This document shows positions 19,156 to 27,974 of a DNA stretch of 64,000 nucleotides, piece by piece. The stretch comes from a bacterium. Lineage in GTDB: Bacteria > Planctomycetota > Planctomycetia > Isosphaerales > Isosphaeraceae. Made by a program: the position numbers and the translations under genes. The notes under the pieces are model-generated. The model did not search any database. It saw nothing but the letters and a program-made list of their open reading frames with translations, and was not told where the DNA came from. The stretch spans positions 151,074-215,073 of the forward strand of contig WGMM01000004.1 in assembly GCA_016125085.1 (NCBI GenBank). The letters are read 5' to 3'. Numbering within the stretch: position 1 is the first letter of the stretch; the number at the start of each line of letters is the position of its first letter.

Positions 19156-21129
19156 ATGGCGACAGCACACGGACGACGCCGGTGGATCCGCATGGCAGGC
19201 TCGCTGGGCACGGTGGCCGGCGCTCTTGTGGCGGCCGGAACGGCCAGGGCGCAGGATCCGCAGGAAATCCTCAAGAGTTTCAAGCCGACCCAGGCGACTT
19301 CGGCCGAATACGACACGCCCGCGACGCCTGAAGAACTGGCCAAGTGCAAGCTCGAGAAAGTCACCAAGCCCAACGGCTGGGTGGTTCGCGACGGCCAGGG
19401 CCGGATTCTCCGCAAGTTCGTCGACTCGCGCGGCACCGGCAAGCTGAACCAGTGGAGCTACTATCAGGACGGCTTCGAGGTCTATCGCGAAAGTGACACC
19501 GACGGCGACCAGAAGCTCGACGAAGCCCGCTGGCTGAACTCAGGCGGCTCGCGCATCGCCCTGGTGCGCGGTAACCGCATCGTCGGCTGGAAGCGGCTTT
19601 CCGCCGAAGAAGCCAGCCACGTGCTGGTGAAAGCGCTGGTGACGAAAGATCTGCCGCTGCTCGAGTCGGTCATGGTCCGGCCCGAAGATCTGGCTGCCGT
19701 GGGAATTCCGGCCGAATCGACGAAAAAGATCGCCGAAGCTTCGGCCAATCGTGCCGCCGGTGTGGACGCGCTCGTCAAGCAGCTCGTCGGCTGGAACGAC
19801 AAGACCACCTGGCTGCGGTTCGACGGCCACATGCCGTTCGTGATTCCGGCCGATGCCGGCGGGCTTTCCGACGACCTGCTGACCTACGAGAACGGTGTCG
19901 TGTTCGTCAATGGCGGCGACGGTGCTTCCGACCCGACCAAGACGAGCTATCTGCAAGTGCCCGAGATGATCCGGGTGGCCGATACCTGGAAGTTCGTGTC
20001 GCTGCCCCGCGTGATCAATCCTGGCGGTGCCGAACAGCCCGCCGCGGCTGAGACCGAGTCGATCCGGTCGATCGTTTACCGCAATTCGGCCGCTCCGGGC
20101 GGCAACGGTGCCGATCCGGCACTGGACGCTGCACTCAAGGCCCTGGCCGATTACGACACGAAGAACGCCGCTTCGCTCAGTTCGGGCAATCGGCAGGATA
20201 TCGCCCGGTATCATGTGTCACGTGTGCCGGTTTTGAAGACGGTGATGCAGTCTGCCCCTGAGGCGGACAAGATCGTCTATCTGCGGCAGATCGTGGACAG
20301 CCTCGCCGCCGCTTCGCAGACGGGTGCCTATGAAGACGGCTTCAAGGTGCTCGACAAGCTGGCCAGCGAGGATCCTTCGATCGCCTCCTACGTGGCCTTC
20401 CGCAAGATCGCGGCCGAATTCGCCCTGGCCAACGAAGAGCCGGGCGCGAACCTGATCAAGGTCCAGCGCGACTGGATGGCCAACCTGGAGAAATTCCTGA
20501 CCGATTATCCGAAGGCCGCTGAAGCTCCTGAGGCTCTGCAGCAGCTGGCATCGATCAACGAATTCAACGCCGACGAAGACAAGGCCAAAGTCTACTACAA
20601 GCGTCTCGTGGAGCAATTCCCCGAAACCGAGTCGGGCAAGAAGGCCGGCGGGGCTCTGAAGCGTCTTGAGATCGTCGGCCAGCAGCTTTCGCTCAAGGGC
20701 AAGACGACGACGGGCCAGACGGTCGATCTTTCGCGTGCTTCCGGCAAGCATGTGGCCGTCGTGTTCTGGGCGAGCTGGGCTGAGCCTGCCCGCAAGGACC
20801 TGGCGGAACTGACGAAGCTGGCGGCTTCGCGTTCGGGCGACCTGGAAGTGGTCACCGTCAGCCTGGACAACTCGGCCGAAGATCTTCAGGCTTTCCTGAA
20901 GGCCAATCCGGTCTCGCTGCCGATCGTGTTCGAACCGGGCGGTATGGAAGGTCGTCTGGCGACCGAATTCGGCATCATCAGCCTGCCGACGGTGTTCCTG
21001 ATCGACCCTTCCGGCAAGGTTTCGAATCGTCTGGTGCGGACATCGGCCGAAATCGCCAAACAGCTTGACCGTGAGGACGATCCGAAGTCGCGTGGGGTAG
21101 CCACCGGCGAAGCCCAGCCGAAGCGCTGA
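19156..21129 (+). CDS. secreted thioredoxin-fold (TlpA/AhpC-like) protein with large N-terminal extension
   Basis: ATG at 19156; signal-like N-terminus ending 'TARAQ'; C-terminal 'GKTTTGQTVDLSRASGKHVAVVFWASWAEPARKDLAELTKLAA...GIISLPTVFLIDPSGKV' (no CxxC; WASWAEPAR in its place). Confidence 0.8.
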   Translation: MATAHGRRRWIRMAGSLGTVAGALVAAGTARAQDPQEILKSFKPTQATSAEYDTPATPEELAKCKLEKVTKPNGWVVRDGQGRILRKFVDSRGTGKLNQWSYYQDGFEVYRESDTDGDQKLDEARWLNSGGSRIALVRGNRIVGWKRLSAEEASHVLVKALVTKDLPLLESVMVRPEDLAAVGIPAESTKKIAEASANRAAGVDALVKQLVGWNDKTTWLRFDGHMPFVIPADAGGLSDDLLTYENGVVFVNGGDGASDPTKTSYLQVPEMIRVADTWKFVSLPRVINPGGAEQPAAAETESIRSIVYRNSAAPGGNGADPALDAALKALADYDTKNAASLSSGNRQDIARYHVSRVPVLKTVMQSAPEADKIVYLRQIVDSLAAASQTGAYEDGFKVLDKLASEDPSIASYVAFRKIAAEFALANEEPGANLIKVQRDWMANLEKFLTDYPKAAEAPEALQQLASINEFNADEDKAKVYYKRLVEQFPETESGKKAGGALKRLEIVGQQLSLKGKTTTGQTVDLSRASGKHVAVVFWASWAEPARKDLAELTKLAASRSGDLEVVTVSLDNSAEDLQAFLKANPVSLPIVFEPGGMEGRLATEFGIISLPTVFLIDPSGKVSNRLVRTSAEIAKQLDREDDPKSRGVATGEAQPKR

Positions 21130-21157
21130 GTTTCGAAAACTTCGTCCGATCAATCAT

Positions 21158-21193
21158 CGAGGTGGCTGGACCGATCGTTGTCCGGCCACCTCG
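21158..21193 (+). terminator. hairpin 3' of the TlpA-like gene
   Basis: CGAGGTGGCTGGAC-cgatcgtt-GTCCGGCCACCTCG. Confidence 0.55.
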
Positions 21194-21322
21194 ATCGCAT
21201 TCACGCTCCGCTCTCCATTTGCCCTCCCGTTTCGCGGCTGGGGCGATCCTGATAACATGATCGTTCTGACGATGTCGCCCGATGCTTCGAGAATTCTTCC
21301 CGTTTCGCGAGATCTCCGTACC

Positions 21323-22219
21323 ATGATCCCTGAATTGCCCAAGGCATCCTCACTGGTCTGTCTCAATGGCGAATTTCTGCCTGCCGATCAGGCCAAGGTG
21401 TCGGTCTGGGATCGTGGATTCATCTTCGGCGACGCGGTTTACGAAGTCTGCCGGCTCTATCGAGGCCGCCCCTGGCTTGAAGAAGAACACTTCGCCCGGC
21501 TGGAGCGCAGCCTGGGCGAACTCGAAATCCGCGGGATCGATCTGTCGCTTCTCAAAAAGCGGATGTATCGCCTGATCGGCAAGTCGCAAGTCAGTGAGGG
21601 ACTGGCGTATGTCCAGATTACGCGCGGCGTTGCGCCACGTGCCCATGCTTTTCCGGAACCTCCCGTACCGCCGACCGAATTCATCGCCATCAAGCCTTAC
21701 GACGATGCGAAAACGCAGGCGAGCAGGGTGTCGGGCGTGAAGATAATCTCGCACCCGGATCAGCGCTGGGGGCGGTGCGATATCAAGAGCACGAACCTGC
21801 TGGCGAATTGCCTGGCTCTGGAGCACGTGAAGCGGCAGGGCGGTTTCGAAGCGGCTCTGTTCGACAAGCAGGGCCTGATCACTGAGGCGACGCACAGCTC
21901 GATTCTCTGGGTTATAGGCGGCCGGATTTTCGGCACACCGGGCGAAGACAACATCCTGCCCGGCTGCACGCGGCTACTTGCCGGGCAACTGGCCGACCGT
22001 TTGGGCAAGAAGATCGAAGACTCCAAGATCTCGCTGGAAAACCTGAAAAAGGTCGACGAGGTGCTGCTGATGGGCACCAGCATCGAGGTGATGCCCGTCG
22101 TCACAGTGGACGAAACCACGATCGGGTCCGGCAAGCCGGGGCCCATCGGCACCGAACTTCAGGCCGCGTACCGAGAGTCCGTGCGTGAGTGGCTGGACCG
22201 CACTGTGGTGATTTCCTGA
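21323..22219 (+). CDS. class IV PLP-dependent aminotransferase (D-amino-acid transaminase / branched-chain aminotransferase-like)
   Basis: ATG at 21323; 'VWDRGFIFGDAVYEVCRLYRGRP', 'RWGRCDIKSTNLLANCLA', 'ITEATHSSILWVIGGRIFGTP' typical of the Dat/IlvE fold-type IV family. Confidence 0.88.
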   Translation: MIPELPKASSLVCLNGEFLPADQAKVSVWDRGFIFGDAVYEVCRLYRGRPWLEEEHFARLERSLGELEIRGIDLSLLKKRMYRLIGKSQVSEGLAYVQITRGVAPRAHAFPEPPVPPTEFIAIKPYDDAKTQASRVSGVKIISHPDQRWGRCDIKSTNLLANCLALEHVKRQGGFEAALFDKQGLITEATHSSILWVIGGRIFGTPGEDNILPGCTRLLAGQLADRLGKKIEDSKISLENLKKVDEVLLMGTSIEVMPVVTVDETTIGSGKPGPIGTELQAAYRESVREWLDRTVVIS

Positions 22220-22230
22220 ACGGGCCCGCG

Positions 22231-23022
22231 ATGGAAGCCACGAACACAGCCCCCGAAGCCCCCGAAGAAGTCGACGCCTGGACTGCGCGGTTCGCGCGTG
22301 TCCCCGTGGGGCAGGTCCCGATCGACGTGCTGTGCCTGACGGAACCGGGCTCGGCCGGTATCGTGGAATCCGCTTCCGTCATCGAGACGGTGCGGCGCAA
22401 AGGCCGGCTCGGCAAGATCATACCGGTCTTCCCCGATTCGGAATCACCGTCATGGGGCGATGCCATAACGCTGGCGCTTGCCGAGGTGTCGGCGCCGCTG
22501 GTCGTCATTTCCGAAGCCCGTGCCGAATGGAACCGCGACATTCTGGAGCGGCTGCTCAAGACGATCGACATGTGCGATGTGGCTCTTGGGGCCCGGCCAT
22601 GTCCTTCGCGTGCGGCGCGCATCGCGAGAACGCTGGCGTCCATGGGCCGGGGGCTTTTCTGGGGGGCCGGGGTTTATGACCCGCTCACACCTTACAAACT
22701 CGCCAGAACGGAAATCCTGCGAAAGTTCCCGATTCAGTCGACCAGTCGATTCGCGGAAGTGGAATTCATCGCCAAGGCGAATTTTCTGGACGCGCTGATC
22801 CACGAAGAAGTGCTGCCGGTGGCCGAATCCTGGACGAAGCTCCGCTTCGGCGCGGGTGCCAGGGCCGATCGACGCAATCTGTTCAAGAGTCCGGTCTTCT
22901 GTCATGCCGAACGGCATTCGGGCGAAGATGAACCGAACGAAATCAGCTCAACGGATTCCGGTACGCCAGAGCGGCTCTCAGATGTTCGAACGCTCGGCAG
23001 CGATGGCTCAACTGATGCTTGA
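22231..23022 (+). CDS. putative glycosyltransferase family 2-like protein
   Basis: ORF 22189..23022, likely ATG 22231; 'VIETVRRKGRLGKIIPVFPDSESPSWGDAITLALAEVSAPLVVISEARAEWNRDILERLLKTID'; GTA-type order but weak motifs. Confidence 0.5.
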   Translation: MEATNTAPEAPEEVDAWTARFARVPVGQVPIDVLCLTEPGSAGIVESASVIETVRRKGRLGKIIPVFPDSESPSWGDAITLALAEVSAPLVVISEARAEWNRDILERLLKTIDMCDVALGARPCPSRAARIARTLASMGRGLFWGAGVYDPLTPYKLARTEILRKFPIQSTSRFAEVEFIAKANFLDALIHEEVLPVAESWTKLRFGAGARADRRNLFKSPVFCHAERHSGEDEPNEISSTDSGTPERLSDVRTLGSDGSTDA

Positions 23023-23575
23023 CGATCGCCGGAAGTTCGCCGAACGTCTTGTGATATTCGGGGATAAGGAAGAGCGGGTCGTAACCGAAACCACCACCGC
23101 CCCGGATGTCGTCGACGATCCGGCCGCGACACTGGCCTGAAGCTTCGAGACGAATCGTTCCGGACGGATCGGCCACGGCGAGCCGGCAGACGAAGGCCGC
23201 CCCTCGACGGTCCGGCGGCACGTGGCGGAGTGATTCGATCAATTTGGCGTTGTTGGCATCGTCGTCGCCGTGGGTGCCGGCGAAGCGTGCGGAAAGGACG
23301 CCGGGGGCACCCCCGAGAGCGTCTACCGTCAGGCCGGAATCGTCGGCCAGAACCCATTCGCCGATCGCCTGGGCGAACTCGCTCGCCTTGATTCGGGCGT
23401 TTTCTTCGAACGTTTCGCCGGTTTCGTCGGGTTCCGGGGCGTCGGGGAAAAGTTCCAGGCCGACGATCTCCCAGCCTTCGAGCACGGGCCGAAGTTCCCA
23501 GGAGGGGCGGATCAGCGCCCGCATTTCCTTCACCTTCTTCGCGTTCCTTGAACCGATGACGAGCCGCTGAGTCAT
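22943..23575 (-). CDS. rdgB: RdgB/HAM1-family non-canonical purine NTP pyrophosphatase
   Basis: 'LVIGSRNAKKVKEMRALI', 'TFEENARIKASEFAQAIGEWVLADDSGLTVDALGGAPGVLSARFAG', 'GGGGFGYDPLFLIPEYHKTFGEL'. Confidence 0.95.
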   Translation of the reverse strand: MTQRLVIGSRNAKKVKEMRALIRPSWELRPVLEGWEIVGLELFPDAPEPDETGETFEENARIKASEFAQAIGEWVLADDSGLTVDALGGAPGVLSARFAGTHGDDDANNAKLIESLRHVPPDRRGAAFVCRLAVADPSGTIRLEASGQCRGRIVDDIRGGGGFGYDPLFLIPEYHKTFGELPAIVKHQLSHRCRAFEHLRAALAYRNPLS

Positions 23576-23628
23576 TTTCTTCCTGGTGCTCCGGCGAAAT
23601 CCGATGTGCGACGTTCGCCAAAGTATAA

Positions 23629-23659
23629 ACGGACCGCTCCCGGCTGGGGAACGGTCCGT
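23629..23659 (-). terminator. hairpin between rdgB and the upstream minus-strand gene
   Basis: ACGGACCG-ctcccggctgggga-ACGGTCCGT stem-loop at the 3' end of the 23698..25014 gene. Confidence 0.55.
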
Positions 23660-23697
23660 GAAGTTTCGGATGTGCCGGTCTTTTTGCCGCAGCGTGA

Positions 23698-25014
23698 TTA
23701 TTGCTGAAAGAAGCCGGCGGTCGACTTTTGCTGTTGCACGCGCTGGGGCACGGCCATGACGTCCGTCGGCGTCAGGGGCGACTGGAACTTGCCGGTGCTC
23801 AGGTATTGCTGGTTGAGTTTGTCCAGGTGCTGACGGATGGACTGGACTTTCTGGTTCTTCGGCAGGTCTTGTGCTTCGATCTTCTCGGGGAAAGAGCCGA
23901 GCGTCACGACGCTCTTTTTGCGGTCGTGATAGACGTAAGCCTCAAGCCCGACCTTCTTCAGCATCGGGTCTTTGTTCAGCTCGGCGGCCAGCAGTTCGGC
24001 TTCGTCCGTGGCCGAGGCCAGGGGGCTGGTCTTGAGGTTCGAATCCTTGAGGAATTCGGCGTCGGGCTCGCCGAACGTGGATCGGCCAGCGAATCGGGCG
24101 ACGACCAGCGTATAAGGGCCCGGGTTGTTGTAGATCGTATGCGGGCCGCGGTTCATGCGGTCGACCAGCGGATCGGCTTCGCGGGCGAAAAGCTGCTGGG
24201 CCGGTATCAGCGGGTTGGCCGTGACGACAGCGTTCTTCAGCCCCGCGCCCTTGCGCCAGGGGAAAATCGACGGCACGTTCTCAAGCACGGCGGGTTTGAC
24301 TTTCTTGACGACTTTCAGGATCGCCTCGGCGTCCTTGAGGGTCGCCGCATCGCCCACGAGCACGGCGGCTTCATCATAGATCCGGTAGACCTCCGGCTCG
24401 GAAATCCGGCCATCTCCGTCCGCCGGTGTCGAAGTCGGCGGCACGCCACGGACGTTCGAATTCATCGGCTTGATCTTCTTGAAGTAGATATAGGCCGCAA
24501 GCTGATGGGCCGATCGGAGTTCCATGGCCAGGGCCTGGGCGTATCGGACAGAATCGGGCCCGCGGAACGTGTGGGCCACGACCATGAACGGGCCGCATTC
24601 CTTGGTCAGGAGATATGGCTCAACTGGCTCGGTGGGCAGCTGAATCGTCGGCTGCTGCAGTTCATCGACAGGCGTGAGTGCCGGAAGAACGCCATTGGTC
24701 GGGATCGCCTGCGAATCTCGCCTGGCGTCTTTCGAAGCGGAACTGGTCGAAGCCTGTTTGACGGCAGGGTCCGACGTCGGTCGAGCGGCACTGGTACCGG
24801 TGCGTGGCTGGCCGCTGGCGGGCTGTTGCGCCGTCGTACCCGGCGAACCCGTTCGGGGCTGGGCCGCCGATGTGCCGGGCGTGCCGGGGGCAGCCGTCTT
24901 GTTTCTGGAGAAAGGGTTGCGGAACGGGCTTTGTGACTGGGCCTGAGCCCATGAGCCGACGGTCGTAACGACCAGGAGCCCTGCGCCGATTCGAAGACGA
25001 AGCGTATCGTTCAT
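23698..25014 (-). CDS. secreted protein of unknown function with Pro/Thr/Gly-rich N-terminal region
   Basis: ATG at 25014 (in ORF ..25158); signal peptide 'LRIGAGLLVVTTVGSWAQAQ'; low-complexity 'TAAPGTPGTSAAQPRTGSPGTTAQQPASGQPRTGTSAARPT'. Confidence 0.7.
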   Translation of the reverse strand: MNDTLRLRIGAGLLVVTTVGSWAQAQSQSPFRNPFSRNKTAAPGTPGTSAAQPRTGSPGTTAQQPASGQPRTGTSAARPTSDPAVKQASTSSASKDARRDSQAIPTNGVLPALTPVDELQQPTIQLPTEPVEPYLLTKECGPFMVVAHTFRGPDSVRYAQALAMELRSAHQLAAYIYFKKIKPMNSNVRGVPPTSTPADGDGRISEPEVYRIYDEAAVLVGDAATLKDAEAILKVVKKVKPAVLENVPSIFPWRKGAGLKNAVVTANPLIPAQQLFAREADPLVDRMNRGPHTIYNNPGPYTLVVARFAGRSTFGEPDAEFLKDSNLKTSPLASATDEAELLAAELNKDPMLKKVGLEAYVYHDRKKSVVTLGSFPEKIEAQDLPKNQKVQSIRQHLDKLNQQYLSTGKFQSPLTPTDVMAVPQRVQQQKSTAGFFQQ

Positions 25015-25207
25015 CGGTGATCCCCCATCCTTGCGGGATGTCCGAAAGCGTCTGAACATGCAGAATCCCGGCGGTCTGACGTCTGGCTTCGTTCGAAGAA
25101 GCCGCGTGATCTCCGGGGCGACTGCCCTCAAGAATACCTGATCGCCGAATTCTGCCAAGGCGAGTCCGGAAGGAAAGTCATTCGATCATTCGAGAATCGC
25201 GTCTCGT

Positions 25208-26572
25208 TCATTTCCTGTATTGAAGCAGCGATATCAGGCCCAGGCCGACATCCGTGGACGGCAGCGGCAAGCGGCGGGCCACAGCGGCCAGCTTTTGCCA
25301 CAGTCGGGGGCCGAGGCAATCGGGGTCTTCCTGAATGAGCAGGGCAGCGACGCCGGAACACAAGGGTGCGGCCATGCTGGTGCCCGAGAACCGGCCGTAA
25401 GGTGAAGGCCCGATGCTCGTCGTGAAAACGTCCACACCGGGGGCGACTGCGTCGATCTGACCCTTGCCGAACGGCGTCGACCCGTTCGTGAACGACGCCA
25501 GCCGGAGTTGCCTGTCAACAGCCCCGACGGCGAAAATCGACGGGCAGTTCGCGGGCCTGCTGACGGGCCGGATCACGTTCGGACGGGCGCTGTCGTTGCC
25601 GGCCGCGGCGACGAAAAGCACGCCCGACTTCAAACACCGGCGTCCGACGAGTTCGTACACGGGATCCGGGTCGAGCACGTTCGACTGTACGCCGACGGAG
25701 AGATTGAGGATCTGGCACCCCTGGCCCATGGCCCAGTCGATCCCGGCCAGAATGACCGAATCCTTGCCGCAACCGTCTTTTTCGAGGACTTTTGCGACAA
25801 ACAGGTCGGCTCCGGGAGCCGCGGCGAAACGGGGTACTTCCCTGTCGACCGGCTGACCCGCCGCAAGGCCTGAACACTGGGTGCCGTGGCCGTGAAAGTC
25901 CTGGGGAGTTTCGTCGACGAAGCTGCGGTGGCGGATCTGCCGATCATGCCAGTCGGGGTGCGTCAGATCGATGCCCGTATCGAGTATGGCGATCTTCGCA
26001 CCCTGGCCCGTCCAGCGGTTGCTGATGCCACAGGCCTGAATCGCCCAGCTTTGACGTCGGTTGTCTTCGAAGCCACGTGTTTTCGCCTGCGCCGCACGCA
26101 GGGGTGGCGATTCCGCGTGGTTACCGTGGTCGGTTTCGCCGGATTTCCCGCGGGGCGGAGGGTCGTCATTCGACAGAATCGTACATGGAGGTTCAGGGGC
26201 GACTGTCCAGTTCGACGACGAGTCAGACCTGAGTATCCGGTAATCGGGCGAATGCTTCAGACGCCGGCGGAGTTCGTCCAGCTTGTCGGGATCGTCGACT
26301 CGCAAAAGGCCGATGCCGAGATTGTCGTAGACGAAAAGTTCGGCGGATTCCGTATTGTCGGCGATTCGCTGGCTGGTTCGGAAATCCTGCGTATGTGCGA
26401 CCTGAACGACGTCGAAGGCCTTTTTCAGGCGGGACTGCGAACGGGGCCCGCAATCGTTCCGGAACGCAACGATCCGGCTCGGAAACGGGGCGGAGCCGTT
26501 ACGCGTCGATCGGCGTTCGAACCCCCGGCGGGAAGGGACCGGTGTTCCAGGAACTGGCGGTGTCAGGCTCAT
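25208..26572 (-). CDS. subtilisin-like (S8) serine protease with N-terminal extension
   Basis: Catalytic motifs 'IAILDTGIDLTHPDW', 'DFHGHGTQCSGLAAG', 'VAAAGNDSARP', 'FSGTSMAAPLCSGVAALL'; likely ATG 26572 within ORF ..26629. Confidence 0.9.
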   Translation of the reverse strand: MSLTPPVPGTPVPSRRGFERRSTRNGSAPFPSRIVAFRNDCGPRSQSRLKKAFDVVQVAHTQDFRTSQRIADNTESAELFVYDNLGIGLLRVDDPDKLDELRRRLKHSPDYRILRSDSSSNWTVAPEPPCTILSNDDPPPRGKSGETDHGNHAESPPLRAAQAKTRGFEDNRRQSWAIQACGISNRWTGQGAKIAILDTGIDLTHPDWHDRQIRHRSFVDETPQDFHGHGTQCSGLAAGQPVDREVPRFAAAPGADLFVAKVLEKDGCGKDSVILAGIDWAMGQGCQILNLSVGVQSNVLDPDPVYELVGRRCLKSGVLFVAAAGNDSARPNVIRPVSRPANCPSIFAVGAVDRQLRLASFTNGSTPFGKGQIDAVAPGVDVFTTSIGPSPYGRFSGTSMAAPLCSGVAALLIQEDPDCLGPRLWQKLAAVARRLPLPSTDVGLGLISLLQYRK

Positions 26573-26649
26573 GGTGGGAGGGCTTCTTGAATAATCGGAC
26601 AGTGGCATCCGGAGGCGAAAGAAATTCAATGGGAATTCATAAGTAACAT

Positions 26650-26686
26650 CACCGCCCCGATCGATTCGGAATCGATCAGGGCGGTG
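26650..26686 (-). terminator. strong stem-loop 3' of argC
   Basis: CACCGCCCCGATCGATT-CGG-AATCGATCAGGGCGGTG, 17-bp arms with one mismatch. Confidence 0.65.
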
Positions 26687-26800
26687 CGAATTCGGGGAAA
26701 TCAGGCTGAAGCGAGACGCGATCCTTGCGACCGGTTCAATTTGCCGAAATAGCCAGGTCGACTGGCGAACGGAGATCGATCGCGGGCTGAAATCGAAAGG

Positions 26801-27820
26801 TTAAACCAGCCCGAGGGTTTCGTCCTGACCGATCATCAGGTTGAAGTTCTGGACGGCCACGCCTGATGCGCCTTTCAGGAGATTGTCGAGGCAGGCGACG
26901 ATCAGGATTCGCCCGCGCACGACACGCAGCGTCATGTCGAAGAAATTGGTGTAGGCCGAATCCTTCGTGCCTGGAAGGCCTTCGCACAGCCGCACGAAGG
27001 GGCTGTCCTTATAGAATTCGCTGTAAAGGTCTTTCAGATCCCGCTCACTGACTTCACGCTTCGGTTCGGCGTAGATCGTGGCGAGAATGCCGCGGTCCAT
27101 CGGCACGAGATGGGGCGTGAACAGGACTTCGACCGGCTCGCCCGTGAGCCTGCCGACATCCGAAAGGACCTGGTCAATCTCAGGCGTGTGGCGATGGCGG
27201 CCGACCCCGTAGGCCGAGAAGTTCTCGTTGCACTCGGGGTAGTGCGTCGTCAGTTTGGGCGACCGGCCCGCGCCGGAGACACCGCTTTTTGCGTCGATGA
27301 TGATCGACTTGCGTTCGATAAGGTCTTCGGCGATCAGCGGGGCCAGCGACAGGATCGACGTGCTGGTGTAACAGCCGGGGTTGGCGGTCAGGTTGGCGTT
27401 CGGAATCCGGTCGCGATAGATTTCGGGAAGGCCGTAAACGGCTTCCGCGAGCCCGCCAGGGTCGCTGTGCTCATGCGAGTACCAGTCGGCGTAAACGACC
27501 GGATCCTTCAGGCGATAATCGGCCGAAAGATCGATGACGCGCACGCCACGTTCACGCAATGCCGGCGTGACGTCGAGACTGGCCGCGTGCGGCAAAGCCA
27601 GAAACGCGAACCGGGCCGTTTCGGCCACACGGTCGGCGTCGAACGGAACGCAGGTGAGATCGACGATTCTGCGCAAAGAAGGATGAAGCGAGTCGACCGT
27701 CGGCGATTCGTCCGCCCGGCTCGTGGCCATCACCAGTTCGGCATACGGATGCCGGGCAAGGATCCCCATCAGTTCACGGGCCGCATATCCCGAGGCACCC
27801 ACCACCGCGACCGGTATCAT
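26801..27820 (-). CDS. argC: N-acetyl-gamma-glutamyl-phosphate reductase
   Basis: 'VAVVGASGYAARELMGILARHPYAELVMATSR', 'NPGCYTSTSILSLAPLI', 'KSGVSGAGRSPKLTTHYPECNENFSAYGVGRHRHTPEI', 'NLLKGASGVAVQNFNLM'. Confidence 0.97.
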   Translation of the reverse strand: MIPVAVVGASGYAARELMGILARHPYAELVMATSRADESPTVDSLHPSLRRIVDLTCVPFDADRVAETARFAFLALPHAASLDVTPALRERGVRVIDLSADYRLKDPVVYADWYSHEHSDPGGLAEAVYGLPEIYRDRIPNANLTANPGCYTSTSILSLAPLIAEDLIERKSIIIDAKSGVSGAGRSPKLTTHYPECNENFSAYGVGRHRHTPEIDQVLSDVGRLTGEPVEVLFTPHLVPMDRGILATIYAEPKREVSERDLKDLYSEFYKDSPFVRLCEGLPGTKDSAYTNFFDMTLRVVRGRILIVACLDNLLKGASGVAVQNFNLMIGQDETLGLV

Positions 27821-27974
27821 CTCTGGCGTATCCTCTTCTGCGAAGTTCTCAGCATGCGTTAACGGACGAATTCGAATCGTCGTCCGCTCGAATAGCTTAG
27901 CCGATCGAACGGTTGCCCGCGAGTGAACGTTTCGAACCGGAATTGCCGGGAACCGGAAAACTTGCCCTTGAGAC

